A stretch of DNA of 64,000 nt from Elysia chlorotica (GCA_003991915.1 RQTK01000008.1:216868-280867), one strand, 5' to 3'. Positions 1 to 12,560 are shown, numbered from the stretch's first letter. The notes: a model not told the origin generated them from the letters alone. Numbers and translations: made by a program.

Positions 1-4
1 TTTT

Positions 5-15
5 ATCTCTCTCTC

Positions 16-83
<68 letters not shown>

Positions 84-94
84 TTTCTTTTTTA

Positions 95-127
<33 letters not shown>

Positions 128-128
128 A
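5..128. repeat. (CT)n microsatellite
   Basis: A nearly pure CT tract; another run lies at 311-388. Confidence 0.95.
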
Positions 129-816
129 TCTCATTACCTGAGCTTTAAATAAATAAAACTAGACCTATAATTATTTTGTTTATTTCCTGAAATAAGCAAA
201 CTAACCATTCATAGTTGTTCGAAATTTGATACAAAATCAGAAGTTCAAATCGATATTTTAAGAAGCGGCATTAGTAACTGCAGCGCGCTAGGTAGGGTTC
301 TTGACTGTATCTCTCTCTCTCTCGCTCTCTCTCCCTCTCTTTTTTATCTCTCTCTCTCTCTCTCGCTCTCTTTCTCTCTCTTTTTTTTCCCTGTCTGGAG
401 CGGCAGCGGAGCTATAACAATTTTTTTTTAAAGAAATATATCTTGTCCCACCCCGTCCTACTTTATTACAAGTTTATAATCCGCATGTTCCTTAAATCTT
501 CAGCCTAGTAGTAGCTAATCCCCAAAAGATGGGCATCCGTGTTCCCTAAATCTTCAGTCTGATATAATCAAGCCTCTAAAGAACTGATGGGCACTGAGCT
601 CTCGGTGGGTATTGATGGATTTTAATCTACTTAGTATTCTCTAATAACCGTGGGACTTTAGAGGAAGAAAGATGGGAGAGGTAGCTTCTTACGTGGTATC
701 GTTGATCGGGGAAATATCCTTTACGGCGATGTCAGCTTAGAGATAGTTGGTTTAGATGGTCGATAGTCAGGATTTTTAAAGAGGTGGGATAAAAAAAAAT
801 CAACTTTGGCTTGCCC

Positions 817-848
<32 letters not shown>

Positions 849-1079
849 TTCGTAAATTAGGTTTGGATGATAACATTGGGCACAAGCATACAAAATTGAT
901 ACTCGCCATACAAAACATCACACAGAGATAGAAAAAAAGAAAGAAGGTGGGTGTAATACAGAAAAATAATAGAAAGAGAGAAAAAGAAATATAAAGAGAA
1001 GTAAACATGGAGGCCCATAATGTGTGTCCTGACTGAACTTACTCGCTGTGTGGTTAACATAGTTTGAAACATTTAAAAA

Positions 1080-1239
1080 GATTACACAATTGTTTTAGAT
1101 AGGAAGATAGAAAGGGGGTGTATGAAAGAGATAGAGACAGACAGACAAACAGATACTGAACAAGAGTGAATGAGATAAAAAGAGAGTTAGACGCAGATTG
1201 ACAAACAGAGAAACAGACAGGGTGTGAAAGTGAAAGAGA

Positions 1240-1295
<56 letters not shown>

Positions 1296-1500
1296 AAGGC
1301 AGATAGCCAAATAGACAGACATGGTGTAAAAGTGATAGAGAGAAAGTGAGAGAGAGTGAGCAAGAGTGAGAGAGAGAGAAGGGAGAAAGAGAGAGAGAGA
1401 CTAAAATACAGATTGTCAAATAGATAGACAAACAAAAAAGAGAGAGAGAGAGGAGGGGGAGAAAGAGACTTAAATGCAGACAGCCAAATAGATAGACAAA

Positions 1501-1549
<49 letters not shown>

Positions 1550-1560
1550 GGGGAGGAGGG
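1080..1560. repeat. Purine-rich (GA)n / (GACA)n region next to the T-box exon
   Basis: Runs of GA at 1239-1292 and 1503-1548, with AGACAGAC pieces between, lie just inside the first intron of the T-box gene, starting 35 bp after its donor. The long Ser/Leu frames on the other strand come from this repeat. Confidence 0.92.
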
Positions 1561-1594
1561 GGGGACATGAATTATGTAGTACAAGTCTCCTTAC

Positions 1595-2922
1595 CTGCCG
1601 TGCTTGGTGATGATCATCTCGTTGGTGTGCTCGTGAAACTTGGCCCACATATCTCCGTTGTAGAGGGTCACTGTGACCTTGCCCTTGCCCGAGGCCGTCC
1701 ACTGCGACATGGTCTGCGCGCGGTTGTGGGCGTGGCCTTGACCTTGCAAGTGGTGGCGGGGCGGGGGGTACCCGCCGGGGAAGGGATGCGGGCCTCGGTG
1801 GTAGGGCATCACCGCGGTGCCAGAGTTGGCACCGCTGCTTGGAATCTCCGAATCGCTACCAGGCCAGGCTTGTCTGGCTACAGGCATCCCAGGCTGGTAC
1901 TGAGGGCCGGCTGGGTAGGATGTCGGCGAGAGCATGTTGCCGTTGCTGTTGTTGCTGTTGTTGTTGGTGGTGGTGGTGGTGGCGTTGATGGGGATGGTGG
2001 GCGTGTTAGTTTTGCTGCCGCCGCCGCTGCTGCTGCTAGGTCTTCCTTGGCCGCTGTTGGGATCCCCCAGGCTTGTAAAAGATGTTGGGGATTCGTTGTC
2101 CCCGAACAACAGGTTGCTCATCTCAGGGTAAGGGTGGTGAGGAAGGTGATGAGGATGCGGGTGGGGATGGGGATGCTGAGAGTTGTTGTTGTTGTTGTGG
2201 TGGTGGTGGTGGGTGTGGGGATGGTGCAGGTGGCCGTGGTGGCTGTAGCCGGAGTAGGCGCCAGATTGTTGTTGTTGTTGATGTTGCTGATGCTGATTCG
2301 CCTGTGTGGTGGTCCAGGGGTTCATACTAGCGGCCAGTGCCCGGAAGGACGTTGCTGTTCCTCTTGAAGATGCTGCTGGTGGTGGTGGTGGTGAAGGGAA
2401 TTGGGGTGGTAGCTTGCTGTAGCCAGAAGACTGTTGGTCTTGATCGCCGCCAAAATATCCATCTGTCGGGCTCGTGAACGGCGGGCTTCGCTGCTGATGC
2501 TGCAGCTTGTTGTGACTATGAGGGTTGTTAAAGTATGAAGACGGGGGTCTTGGGGCGTCCCTGGCGTAGTAACAAGAATCTGAGGAGTACTGATGGGATG
2601 GGCCTGGCATGCCGCTTGCCATGGATGATGACGATAAGGAAAAGGCACACGGTTGAAGCTCGTGGTAGACAGACCCTGACGGCGGGTTATAATCTTCCGG
2701 CAGATTTGCGTGTTGGTTGTTCCCGGAAAACTGTTGATGGAGATAGAGGTTCTGCTTGTCTTTATCCTCTGCAGAGCCTGGGACAGTCATCAGGTGCCTG
2801 GGGGATGATTCGGTGCTACTTCCCTTTCCACGCCCTTCGTTCACTTGCTCCTCTCCTCCTCTTCCTCCTCCTCCTCCTCCTCCTTCGGGAAAGCTACCTT
2901 CGGCGAGTAAATTGTTGTTCAT
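1595..2922 (-). CDS. T-box transcription factor, 5' coding exon (Tbr/Eomes-like), partial
   Basis: This is the first coding exon of a T-box DNA-binding transcription factor, a nuclear regulator of cell fate. The ATG is at 2922 and is the first in frame after an upstream stop. About 415 low-complexity residues follow (Ser/Gly, His-rich, Asn-rich, Pro-rich; an activation-type N-terminus). The T-box itself begins near residue 416: residues 423-443 carry MWAKFHEH followed by NEMIITKHGR, the hallmark opening of the domain. The exon ends at 1595 inside an Arg codon with donor GTAAGG, so the next exon should continue RMFP as in the family. The KFH-H-EMIITK pattern is nearer to Tbr/Eomes/Tbx21 than to Brachyury, where the equivalent reads KF followed by NEMIVTK. 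The remaining exons lie left of the window. The T-box call is strong; the subfamily is tentative. Confidence 0.8.
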
Positions 2923-3023
2923 CTCGATCTTGATTTCCTGTACAGGTGTCTGGATGTTGTTTAGATGTTGCAGAATGTTAATCAGAATAATTTATTCTGA
3001 TACTGATGTAGCCTCATTTTAGA

Positions 3024-3370
3024 TTTCCAGTTATTTGTGGTCACATGCAGGTCCTCAATATTTGTGATCACATTAAGATGTGAAATGCTAATTGTGATAA
3101 AATCACATTTAGATGCGTAGTTATTGTGGTCACATTTAGATTCTCAGTTCTTATGGTCACATTTAGATTCTCAGTTCTTGTGGTCACATTTAGATTCTCA
3201 GTTCTTGTGGTCACATTTAGATTCTCAGTTCTTGTGGTCACATTTAGATACTCAGTTCTTGTGGTCACATTTAGATACTCAGTTCTTGTGTTCACATTTA
3301 GATTCTCAGTTCTTTTGGTCACATTTAGATTCTCAGTTCTTGTGGTCACATTTGGATCCTCGGTTCATTC
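3024..3370. repeat. 27-bp minisatellite
   Basis: About nine near-perfect copies of a 27-bp unit (GTCACATTTAGATTCTCAGT plus TCTTGTG) lie at 3129-3368, with degenerate copies from 3024. As 27 is a multiple of three, frames on both strands stay open, which explains the repetitive open frames here. Confidence 0.9.
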
Positions 3371-4942
3371 AATATTGTTCTACAACACCCAATACACGCA
3401 AATACATTCGCAGCGTGAAAAATGTAGACCTGAACTGAATGCGGGAATAAAAACAAAAGCGGTTATTTACTTACGTTCTGATGTTGATTCTTAGTTCTTC
3501 TTTGAATTTCCCTATAAGGGATAAATGAAATACATCTTATCTTGTCTTATCTTGTCCAATATGTCACAGTTCGTTTGAGGTCATTATAAGTTGGTTATTG
3601 GTACAGTCGTGAGGAAGGTGTTGTATTGGATCCTGGGATTAACGATTGAGATGAACTGGGGATATGCATGAATATTATTACAAGTACAAGGTCATGTACT
3701 AAACAAAAAAGGTCTAGAAAAAGGGGGCTTGAACGTTCTAATTTTTCTTTTCTTTTTTTTTCTTGTCTTAATTAATTCTTAAGCTTTAGTTTATGTTATT
3801 TTGTTGATTTAAAAATACACGTATCAAGTTTTGTTTTTGGTTTTGGTTTCGGTTTTTTTGTGTTTTTTTGTTTGTTTGTTGTTGTTTTGTTTTTTTTTGG
3901 GGGGTTAAATGATCTTTACCTGTTTAGGAATTGGGAAAATCATCTATTTGTTTTAAAATATAATGATGAAAACCATTAATTACGACATTCCCATGATTTT
4001 TCCTGTAGCTACACAGATAAACAACTGTTTGGAGAAAACAAGGAGACGAAAATTAGAAAGCTTTATTTGTTTTTGTTTTTTTTTCTATTTGACTTCTCCA
4101 GTAAAGTGGGATCACCGCCTTATTTGAGTTCTCATTTATTTACTACACGGCATAGCATTGAGTTTTAAAAAAATATCTGATGCCGTTGTATTTCTGATTC
4201 CTAAAAAAAACAACTAAGAGGCACCCAACTGGGGTCCCTAACATTCGTTGATTCTTAGCTTTGATCGATGATATCTCTAAAAGTATCTTTTTAAAAAAAT
4301 AGAGAAAAAGAAAAAAGGTGATTTGGCAAGTGTTTTTTTTTTTAATCTAGGATATCATTAAAAATTGAGCAGAGTTGGTTATGCATATATGCAGTCCATT
4401 ATAGGACATGATTGTATTTGGAGATCTAAAGATATGAGATTGAGAGATTTACTTTCCTATAACTAAATTGTGAGTTAAGAATTAACGGATTGTTTTCTCT
4501 CTTGAAAAAAAGATGAGGTCAAAGTTTTTAGTTTCTCCTCTAACTTTTAATAGATACAAAACTATGCGTTATTTTATTTATTTTTATTTGTATGTCAATG
4601 ATTATACTTGTACGTACCAAGAACATTGAATTTTGTGAACTAATATGACTTTTGACTTTCGAGACTTTAACCCATATATTACCTTAATTATAAGCCAGTA
4701 AAAATGGAGACATAAAATTATTTTATTCTATACCGGAGTTTCCCAAAAAATAATAGACAGGTGCAACGAAATAAACAAAAATTTGCGTTTAGAACCAAAG
4801 TGAGTTATATCGGTAAATTATTTGGCATAGTTAGGACAGTTTACGTTGTGAGGCTAAACAAAAAAACTAAATATCATTCTATCACTATCTATAATAATAA
4901 TATATTTTTTTTTTAATCAGTGTTAGGGTTCCCTAGTTATGC

Positions 4943-5117
4943 CCTACTGGTTGGGTCGGTGTCAGTTTAATGTGACCGGCTGAGACAGGAGTCATGGTAT
5001 CCCCGCCCTGTCTCCTGTGTGGCAGTACATAAAATTGTCAGACGTCCGTCTTGGGGATCGTCCACAATATAGCCTATATAGAGCTGCTGTTGGGCGTTAA
5101 AACCAACCCCCAACCTC
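4943..5117 (+). mobile_element. SINE copy, 5'-truncated, with target-site duplication
   Basis: The body runs from CCTACTGGTTGGGTCGG through TGACCGGCTGAGACAGGAG, CAAAATT-type and TTGTCAGACGTCCGTCTTGG motifs to a tail of GTTAAAACCAACC. The tRNA-like head is missing. The flanks carry a 13-bp direct repeat (TCCCTAGTTATGC ending at 4942 and again at 5130), the signature of retroposition. Confidence 0.85.
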
Positions 5118-6169
5118 TCCCTAGTTATGCGAAAATGTGCTCTCTTCAGTTAATTTGGTCACTTTGCCTTTTTTTTTTTTTAATTCCTCGTCCTAAGCTC
5201 ACGATAATTTTATGTCTCAATAAATTATAGTCTCGGTCCAAGTATTCCGTTGTACATCTTCTCAATATTCGTTGGGTTTAATTATAATTATTATAATACG
5301 TGACGCAAAGGTTACTTATTAAAATAAACTATATATACGCATTTACAGTAAATTTTTATATACAGCAAGTTAATATCAAGATAATTGATATTGCAAAAAT
5401 CTCAGATCTGGTTATACGTGTATATCTGATTGTATATCAATATTTTCTTTGGAGAAATACATAGGTTTATATCTAAGTAAGGGTTTCTACAATTATCTGT
5501 TGATTTATTTCAGAATTATAGTTTCACGAGCCAAAAAAATTTATTTGGTTTTTTGTTATGCTGTTGTCTTTTTTTAAACTGTTTATATTGTCTTTTTTGT
5601 TTTTATATTTCTCTCTAGAGATTCAGGCGATTGCTTTAGTTTGTTACTAAAAAAATTAGTAGTACATGTACATGTATTTAAAAACAACAACAACAACAAC
5701 AAAGGGGAAAAAACGATTATTGCGTTCAAAATCGAAGTCGCACTAAATCGTTAGATACGACATTGAAATACATCATGTGCATGATAATATTAAAAGCTAA
5801 TTTCTAGATGATTATACCTTAAAGCATGATTGCACATGTATATATTTTATCCTCTTTATTTTAAAATGAATGTCTGACTTTTTATACCAAAAATATCATT
5901 AAAAGTCAAGAATTAAAAACCGTCAAATAACATACGAAAAAAAGATAAAAGGAGAAAAAATGTTAAAGACTTTTTTTTTTAAATTATTATCCTTTTCGTT
6001 AAAAAAAACCCATAGATATCAGCACCCCTTAAAAGTGTGGAACTCGTGAACGGTCTTGATAAATATTATTTAAAAAATTATCAACTTTTTATTCAGTTTG
6101 GTGTAGATATTATGTAAAATGACCGCTCGCTAAATTGTTACAGTGTATAATTATTTCACCATTATCATT

Positions 6170-6216
6170 ATTATTATTACTATGATTTTATTTACTATTT
6201 ATTATTATTCTTATTC

Positions 6217-6288
<72 letters not shown>

Positions 6289-6310
6289 TATTATTATTAT
6301 TATTATTATG
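6170..6310. repeat. (ATT)n microsatellite
   Basis: About 45 trinucleotide units with few interruptions. Confidence 0.95.
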
Positions 6311-7369
6311 ACCATTGCATGTACATGAAAATATGTTCAGTGATTTTGTTATCTTCTTTTTTTTATCTATTTGTTGTTGCTGTTCTGCTTTTGCGTTGTT
6401 CATTTTGTAACCACAAACAATGCATAGTTTGATCTTGAATCAATGTTATAAAATAACTGTTCGGTGGACTAATTAATAATTTAATTGAATTATTTATCTT
6501 TTTATTTGTGCGATAAATTATTCATCTTTTACTGTTTGGTTAAACACTTTCATAACAGTGTTACGATTTTATTTTTAGCCCACAACGTTTTGGTACATTA
6601 TTTCACTCTCCACCATATTTCTTTTCCTTTCCTTCGTTTTTGATTATTGTTTCTATGCATCAAAAAATAATAGTTTTTTAGGAGTATCCGAATTAGTTAA
6701 CTAAAGCATAAAAAATGTAACGTTTTAATGATAAAACATTATAATTTAAATTATATTGTAAAGTATTCACTATTCTTTTTGAAATGAGTAGACTAATAAT
6801 TTATAAGGTAACAACAAAAGTGTTTTTGTATGAGTGCGCGTTTTCGATATTATTACTTCGGATTTTACAATTTAATTGTTTTGAAGTATAAAACCTCTAA
6901 AAAAAATATTGCTTAACTTGATTATTATTTTCATTTGATTAAATATTGGAAAGAAATACTTTAAAACATTATTTTTAAAATCATTATGTCGAATTTTGGT
7001 AAGTGAATTATTCTTTAAAATAACTTTGATCTTAGGACCCGGTGGAGTCATGTTTGCTCTGATATCTTACATTTGTAACCGATCAATTTTATTTGGATAG
7101 GAAATTGGTTTAGTTTATGAAAAGAAAATACTTAAACTAATGCTTCATGCTAATTATCTTGAGGGGGTTTCTAAAAAAAAGATACCATTGTTCATCGATA
7201 TTTGATTTAAATAAAGCAAGGTATATGATTATTTTTATGTCCGTAAAAAGACTAGGATGAATTAGGCTCAAGTCGGAATGTTTCTATTTTTTTCCCATTG
7301 ATTTATAGACAATTAAAAAGCACTATCAAATGAAGAAAATTATGCCTCTACCATTTCTAGTGCAAGATA

Positions 7370-7465
7370 ATTTTATTTAAATTTGACAACATAATTTTAT
7401 TCAAATTTGACAACATAATTTTGTTCAAATTTGACAACATAATTTTATTCAAATTTAACAAAGTA
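7370..7465. repeat. 25-bp tandem repeat
   Basis: Four copies of a unit ATAATTTTATTCAAATTTGA plus CAAC lie in an otherwise featureless AT-rich stretch. Confidence 0.85.
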
Positions 7466-7767
7466 AAAGAAGTCAATATAGGGTAGTTTTTCTATAATAA
7501 GAGGGCCTGAGCTCAAAATATAATAATAATTATATGTAATATATATGGTGACTTGTGCCTGATCTACCCTGGTTGTTAGTCACAGTTGCTATAAATAATA
7601 TTACTGTCTTGGTTACATTGTGATTCTAAAATATCTAACGATCTACCAATATCTGTACAATAAGTATTATAGTTGTACTGTAATCGTTTCTAACGTTCTC
7701 AGGTGTCTATCACTTTTGTCCTCTATTCTGGCACATTGATAATTAGAGTTCACACATTATATTCATT

Positions 7768-8003
7768 CTTTTTATACTTTCTATTCTTTTACGCATAGGC
7801 CTACTAATTATTTCGTCTGCAATAATTGTTTAATTTTCCTCTCGATCGAGCAAGCCAATCGTAAACAAAAGAAGGGCGAAATGTATGTATGTATACTTTC
7901 TATTCTTTTACGCATACTAATTATTTCGTCTGCAATAATTGTTAAGTTTTCCTCTCGATCGAGCAAGCCAATCGTAAACAAAAGAAGGGCGAAATGTGTG
8001 TAT
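7768..8003. repeat. Tandem duplication of about 120 bp
   Basis: 7768-7887 recurs at 7892-8003. Both copies contain ACTTTCTATTCTTTTACGCA, CTCGATCGAGCAAGCCAATC and AAACAAAAGAAGGGCGAAAT, with a palindromic CGATCG core. Confidence 0.9.
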
Positions 8004-8559
8004 CTTAGTAAGTATAATAATTATTAGTTTTACCTGAGTCTTGCTGTCTTTCTAAATCCGTTGCTCGTGTTAATCACAACCTTAACACTTTCCAAAGGTG
8101 ATAAGATTCCCGTGAAAAAAAGCTGCAACACAATCACAACCAAGCATTCTAAGAACTGAAACGTGCTGCTGGTCCAAGCAAGCTCAGTCAGGTTAGACAA
8201 CACGAACGAAATCCTCAAAAAAAAAAAAGAATAAAGAAAGAAAGAAAAAGAAAAAAAAAGGAATAAAGAAAAAAAATAACCACCACCAGTTCCTAAAATA
8301 ATGAGGAACGGCAGAACGAGCAGAACGGCAGAAAGGAAGAAACGAAGAACAAAACGAAGCAGCAGATCCTCTGTTTCCGTTGGTTATGTCCACACACTAT
8401 GGTCCACACAATGAAAACGATGGCCACCGAGCCGCTAATAAGCCCTGGAAAATAAGTGCTAATAACCTTAGTGCCGTGCTATGTCCGAGCTACCAAGCTA
8501 CCAAGCTTCCAAACTATTGACCGCATCCAGGGATAGACTCCTAGACTCCTAGACTCCTA

Positions 8560-8860
8560 GACTCCTAGACTTGCGATGGATGGATGGATGGATGGACCGC
8601 GAAACGTAGCGAGTGAACGAGCGAACGAGTGAACGGGCGGGCGTAAGTCTTACGTCACCAGATGTCCACAAGTAGCCACAGTGTCCACCCGCAGTGTCCA
8701 CCTCTGGTGTCCAGAACTCCCGCGGAGCAGCAGGTGCGTGCACCGGTCAGCCTGCCTCGCACGCCTCACAGCGCTTCGTCTCGCGTAGTGATTTCCAACA
8801 GCCCAGGATCAGCCAATCACAGCGCTCCTCTCTAGAATGTGCGTGACTGCCCTTTCATTG
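8560..8860. promoter_or_regulatory. GC-rich, CpG-containing block with CCAAT box
   Basis: The G/C content rises sharply around 8590-8850 against an AT-rich background, with many CG dinucleotides and AGCCAATCAC at 8811-8820. It may be a promoter or 5'UTR exon for the minus-strand T-box gene 5.7 kb away. A (GGAT)n and a CTCCTAGA-type repeat precede it. Confidence 0.35.
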
Positions 8861-9288
8861 ATTGCTGCAGTCGAGAAGACCCAAGGCGGACATGATAATA
8901 TTGTTATTACATTGTGCTGCTTTACATTGTTCAGTGTATTCCTCAACATTGGCTTCTAGGCAAAACGCCGAAAACGGTGGCGCCGGAATGAATCGTAGAA
9001 GGCAAAGCTTTGGCCTCCCGAGTAGTACCTTTTGGGTTTGAATCTAACCTGGCGCTACTGTCTACGTGTACCATTCTAAGGAAACTTAGAGTTGTATGTA
9101 CAGCGGTTTTATACGCTTAAACTCTGGTATTTTTAACTGTTTAAAAGAATCCTTAGCTAGGAGCCTAATTTAAAAGCACCGTTGTAATTACTGCAACCAC
9201 AGGAATCAACTAATCATTGATTTATTTTTACTCTTTTCTATGCAAAATGTATCGAATAGAATCAAAGAGGAAACATAAATAAAGCGGG

Positions 9289-9289
<1 letters not shown>

Positions 9290-9371
<82 letters not shown>

Positions 9372-9400
9372 CATATAATCTATCTATCCATCTATCTTTT
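9290..9400. repeat. (ATCT)n microsatellite
   Basis: About 20 perfect tetranucleotide units, then degenerate ATCC units. Confidence 0.95.
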
Positions 9401-9742
9401 TTTCACCCACATGATGACTGTATTCGAAATTTTGAAGACTAGATAGTGGCAACACTTTTATCGTACATCAAACTATAACGGTCCTTTTTACTATTACTTT
9501 CTTGTCGTTTTTTTATGGTACTGCTGTTTGTTTTGATGCTTTTGTTGTTGCTGTTGTTGGAGCTAAAGTTGTTGTTTTAATTTATGTTTGTTTGTTGTTG
9601 TTGTTGTTGTTGCTGTTGTTTTTTGTTGCTTTTTTGTTATATCAAATTGAAAATATTATTGGATTTCAATCTTCATTCTCTACCTCACATTTTTATGCCC
9701 CGTGCATCTATCCCCTCGCTCTATATCGAACAGATAATTAAT

Positions 9743-9762
9743 CTATTCTCTCTCTCTCTTCG

Positions 9763-9812
<50 letters not shown>
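9743..9812. repeat. (CT)n microsatellite
   Basis: CT tract with one interruption. Confidence 0.95.
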
Positions 9813-9813
<1 letters not shown>

Positions 9814-10389
9814 TTTCACCAGAAGTAAATTAAGTCACAGGTGCATTATTTTATTTCTTGCAGTACATCACAAATCATAGTGTCCGCGTTAAAACCCAGT
9901 CTCCGGTAGTAGAGTGGATGAAAGTGCATGTATTCGTAAACAAGGAAATAAAGTCGAATTGTTGCACTGAGGAAATTAAAGGAGAGGAAGGGAGGGAATT
10001 AAAAAAAAGATAGAGAGAGAGGGAAAGAAGAGAAACTGAGACAGTCATGAATTATTATAGACATGCAATGAATGAAGAAAGAAATAGAGATAGAAAGAGG
10101 GAGGGAAGGAAAGAGAGAGAGAGGGCGGGGAAAGAGAGAAAGAAAGAGAATGATGGAGGTAGCCATGCAATCGGCATACAATAGGTAGGATAGAGAAAGA
10201 GAGAGAGGAGGAGGAAGAGACAGAGAGATATTGATCGATCGACAGAAACACAGACATACAAACAGAAGTATACAGAGAGGCAAAGGAAAGGAACAAAATT
10301 AGAGGTAATTATGGAACAGGTGGTGTTTCCTGTCATGTTCTACCTCAGTAGACGAAGGCAATGTTGACATTCTTCTCGCCTGCTCTCTG

Positions 10390-10495
10390 CTCTGCCGTGA
10401 TTGGTCCTCGTCTACAGCCGAACAACGCTGCAAGCGACGGTCGCTCTGTCTCAGCCTGTGATTGGTCGTAGGTTTTGTGCTGTGGGCGGAGCTTC
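10390..10495. promoter_or_regulatory. Candidate promoter with two CCAAT boxes and a GC box
   Basis: GTGATTGGTC occurs at 10397-10406 and again at 10458-10467, i.e. GACCAATCAC on the minus strand, a strong NF-Y type site, 61 bp apart. GGGCGG follows at 10484. The block is unusually CpG-rich for this window. It lies 7.5 kb upstream of the T-box ATG in the right orientation, but no transcript link is visible. Confidence 0.4.
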
Positions 10496-10542
10496 CAATA
10501 CATTCTCTATGACTGTGTTTTTATCTGTTTCTCTGTCTCAGT

Positions 10543-10555
10543 ATGTCTTTGACGA

Positions 10556-10637
<82 letters not shown>

Positions 10638-10975
10638 CCTCTCTCTTTCTCTCTGTATCTATCTGTCTGCCTGTCTCTATATGTCTCTGTCTTTGTCTCT
10701 CGTCTCGCTCTGTCTCTGTCTTTCTATCTTTGTCGGTCTCCCTCTATGTCTGTTTCTCTCTATGTCTCTCTCTCTCTATGACTGTCTCCCTCTATGTCTG
10801 TCTATCTCTGTCTTTGTCTCTCTCTGACTCTCTCTTTGCCTCTCTCTTTCATCCTCTCGCTATGTTTCTCTCGGTGTGTCTTTCCCTTTCTACCTCTATT
10901 TGTCTATCCATTTCTCTGTGTGTCTTTTTCTACATCTCTTTTTTCCTCTCTGGGTCTCTCTTTTTCTAGTTCTCC
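10543..10975. repeat. (CTGT)n / (CT)n low-complexity tract
   Basis: CTGT units at 10558-10590 pass into CT repeats and then a long degenerate pyrimidine-rich stretch. Another purine-rich stretch of the complementary kind lies at 10000-10240. Confidence 0.9.
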
Positions 10976-11010
10976 TAATTTAACGTCCCCTAGATCTATC
11001 TCATTGTGTT

Positions 11011-11250
11011 CCTGGGCTTCCGACGCAAACGGTCCGGGTTCGAGTCCTGGCGATTGCGATCCCTACTGGTTGGGTCGGTGTCAGTATAATGTGACCGGCT
11101 GAGATAGGAGTCATGGTATCCCCACCCTGTCTCGTGTGTTGCAGCAGATAAAATTGTCAGACGTCAGTCTTGGGACCCGTCCACAATATAGCCTATATAG
11201 TGCTGATGTTGGACGTTAAACCAACTCAACAACAACAACAACAACTCAAC
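11011..11250 (+). mobile_element. tRNA-headed SINE, near full length
   Basis: The head carries a pol III B-box, GGGTTCGAGTCC at 11036-11047, then the family body (ACTGGTTGGGTCGGTGTCAG, GACCGGCTGAGA, GTCATGGTATCCCC, TTGTCAGACGTC) and a CAA-rich tail (ACTCAACAACAACAACAAC). Mollusc genomes are known to carry several tRNA-derived SINE families with conserved central domains; which one this is was not tested. Confidence 0.85.
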
Positions 11251-11581
11251 AGTGTTCCTACACAATACATGGACTATCTGCGCATCTCGATCTATGAATA
11301 TAATGTTATTTATAGGGGAATCTCTTTGATATAATATATTCGCACCGCCTACATTATCGGGTGTGAACTTGGTAATCATGCAACTCAGCGAGATCTAGTA
11401 CGAGTTAGATCTAGCTCTTCCACGATCTCAGACAATGTTGTGACGGACACAGTGCACCAAAAGGCACCGTGCTTTCACTTTTTTTTTCCTTTTCCATTTA
11501 CGCGCCAGACGGTAGGCTTCCAATGCATTCTCTATGACAACAACTGCGTCATTGATAAATTAATACGCCGACGACACTTTT

Positions 11582-11740
11582 AACTGGTTGGGTTGGTATC
11601 AGTATTATGTGAGTGGCTGAGACAGGAGTCATGGTATTCCCGCCCTGTTTCGTGGGTGGCATTACATAAAATAGTCAAACGTCAATTTTGGGGCCCGTCG
11701 CCGTATAGGATCATCCATGGAACCTATGAGACGTTAAACG
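11582..11740 (+). mobile_element. Diverged SINE fragment, same family
   Basis: The body aligns from ACTGGTTGGGTTGG to GACGTTAAACG, lacks the head, and carries a variant 3' part (CGCCGTATAGGATC) that recurs alone at about 18230-18265 and 21281. Confidence 0.75.
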
Positions 11741-12464
11741 CTATAGAGAACATAAGCTTACTGATTGGTCTCATTACTGATGACAATAACAATGATTTTG
11801 TGGAAGAGGGGAATACTTGGGCCTATGTTGAATTGTGAGCGCAACAATCTAATTTGAAATGTCGATAAAACAAAAGGAATAATCACAGATTTTCGGGAAA
11901 CCCCGAACTTGATAAAATGTATTATATTTACACATGATCAAGACGAAACAGATACTTAACGACAAGACACAATTATCCTCTACATAACAATTTCAACAGT
12001 AGATCTAGACTTTAAACAGAGTGGAAGATATAGGATGCCAAGGGCCAGAACCAACAAATACCGACATTCTTTTTTACCCAGATCTATAATCTTTAAAAAA
12101 ATGAAAACTTTATTAGAAAGTGGTTATTTACAACACAGAAACCCTTTAAAACCCATTCTTAATTATACTTCACTAGAATGGTTCTATTTTATAGTACCGA
12201 TGGGGTTTTTTTATTATCTCATTTTATACGTGTATATTATGCATAAATCATAACGTTAACACAACATGGGATTTTTCATATTATACTTACCTTCAGTATC
12301 TCAATCTGTGATACATATAATGATTTATATAACGATAATGTATTAACCGTATGTCAAATTTCTGCCTTTATTCTTATTTCTTATCGATGTCAACTCTTTA
12401 ACTTCGTCTGTAACTTGTATGACGAGAGTATATGTTTAATTTCCCCTTGTTTGGATTAGTTTAA

Positions 12465-12560
12465 CCCTCTTGATTCCCTGTGGAACATAGGGCCGCAGCA
12501 AACCCCCTCTACCGAACTCGGTTCTGGCTAGTCCTCTTCAGCTAGTCCCATGAACAAGCA
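12465..12560 (-). mobile_element. LINE 3'-end fragment
   Basis: The minus strand contains GACTAGCCAGAACCGAGTT, then GGCCCTATGTTCCACAGGG and AATCAAGAGGGTTAAACTAA. The same block occurs at 60060-60120 in forward orientation, which places it at the C-terminal end of the same LINE family. Confidence 0.6.

Larger units (their letters stand above)
3500..7367. other. AT-rich intergenic stretch, no gene seen
   Basis: Apart from the SINE at 4943-5117 and the (ATT)n run, I see no coding frame, RNA gene or repeat structure. It would be 5' flank or first intron of the T-box gene if its promoter lies further right. Confidence 0.7.

Noticed and set aside
1054-1702. Long Ser/Leu-rich frames here and at similar tracts (9.7, 10.0-10.9, 12.7, 19.4, 21.3 kb)
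   Set aside because: They are translations of (CT)n/(GA)n repeats, which stay open in several frames.
1567-2933. Plus-strand frames opposite the T-box exon
   Set aside because: They are shadows of the minus-strand exon with no family match; the minus frame has T-box motifs and a splice donor.
3068-3494. Repetitive protein frames on both strands
   Set aside because: They arise from the 27-bp minisatellite; openness follows from the unit length being divisible by three.
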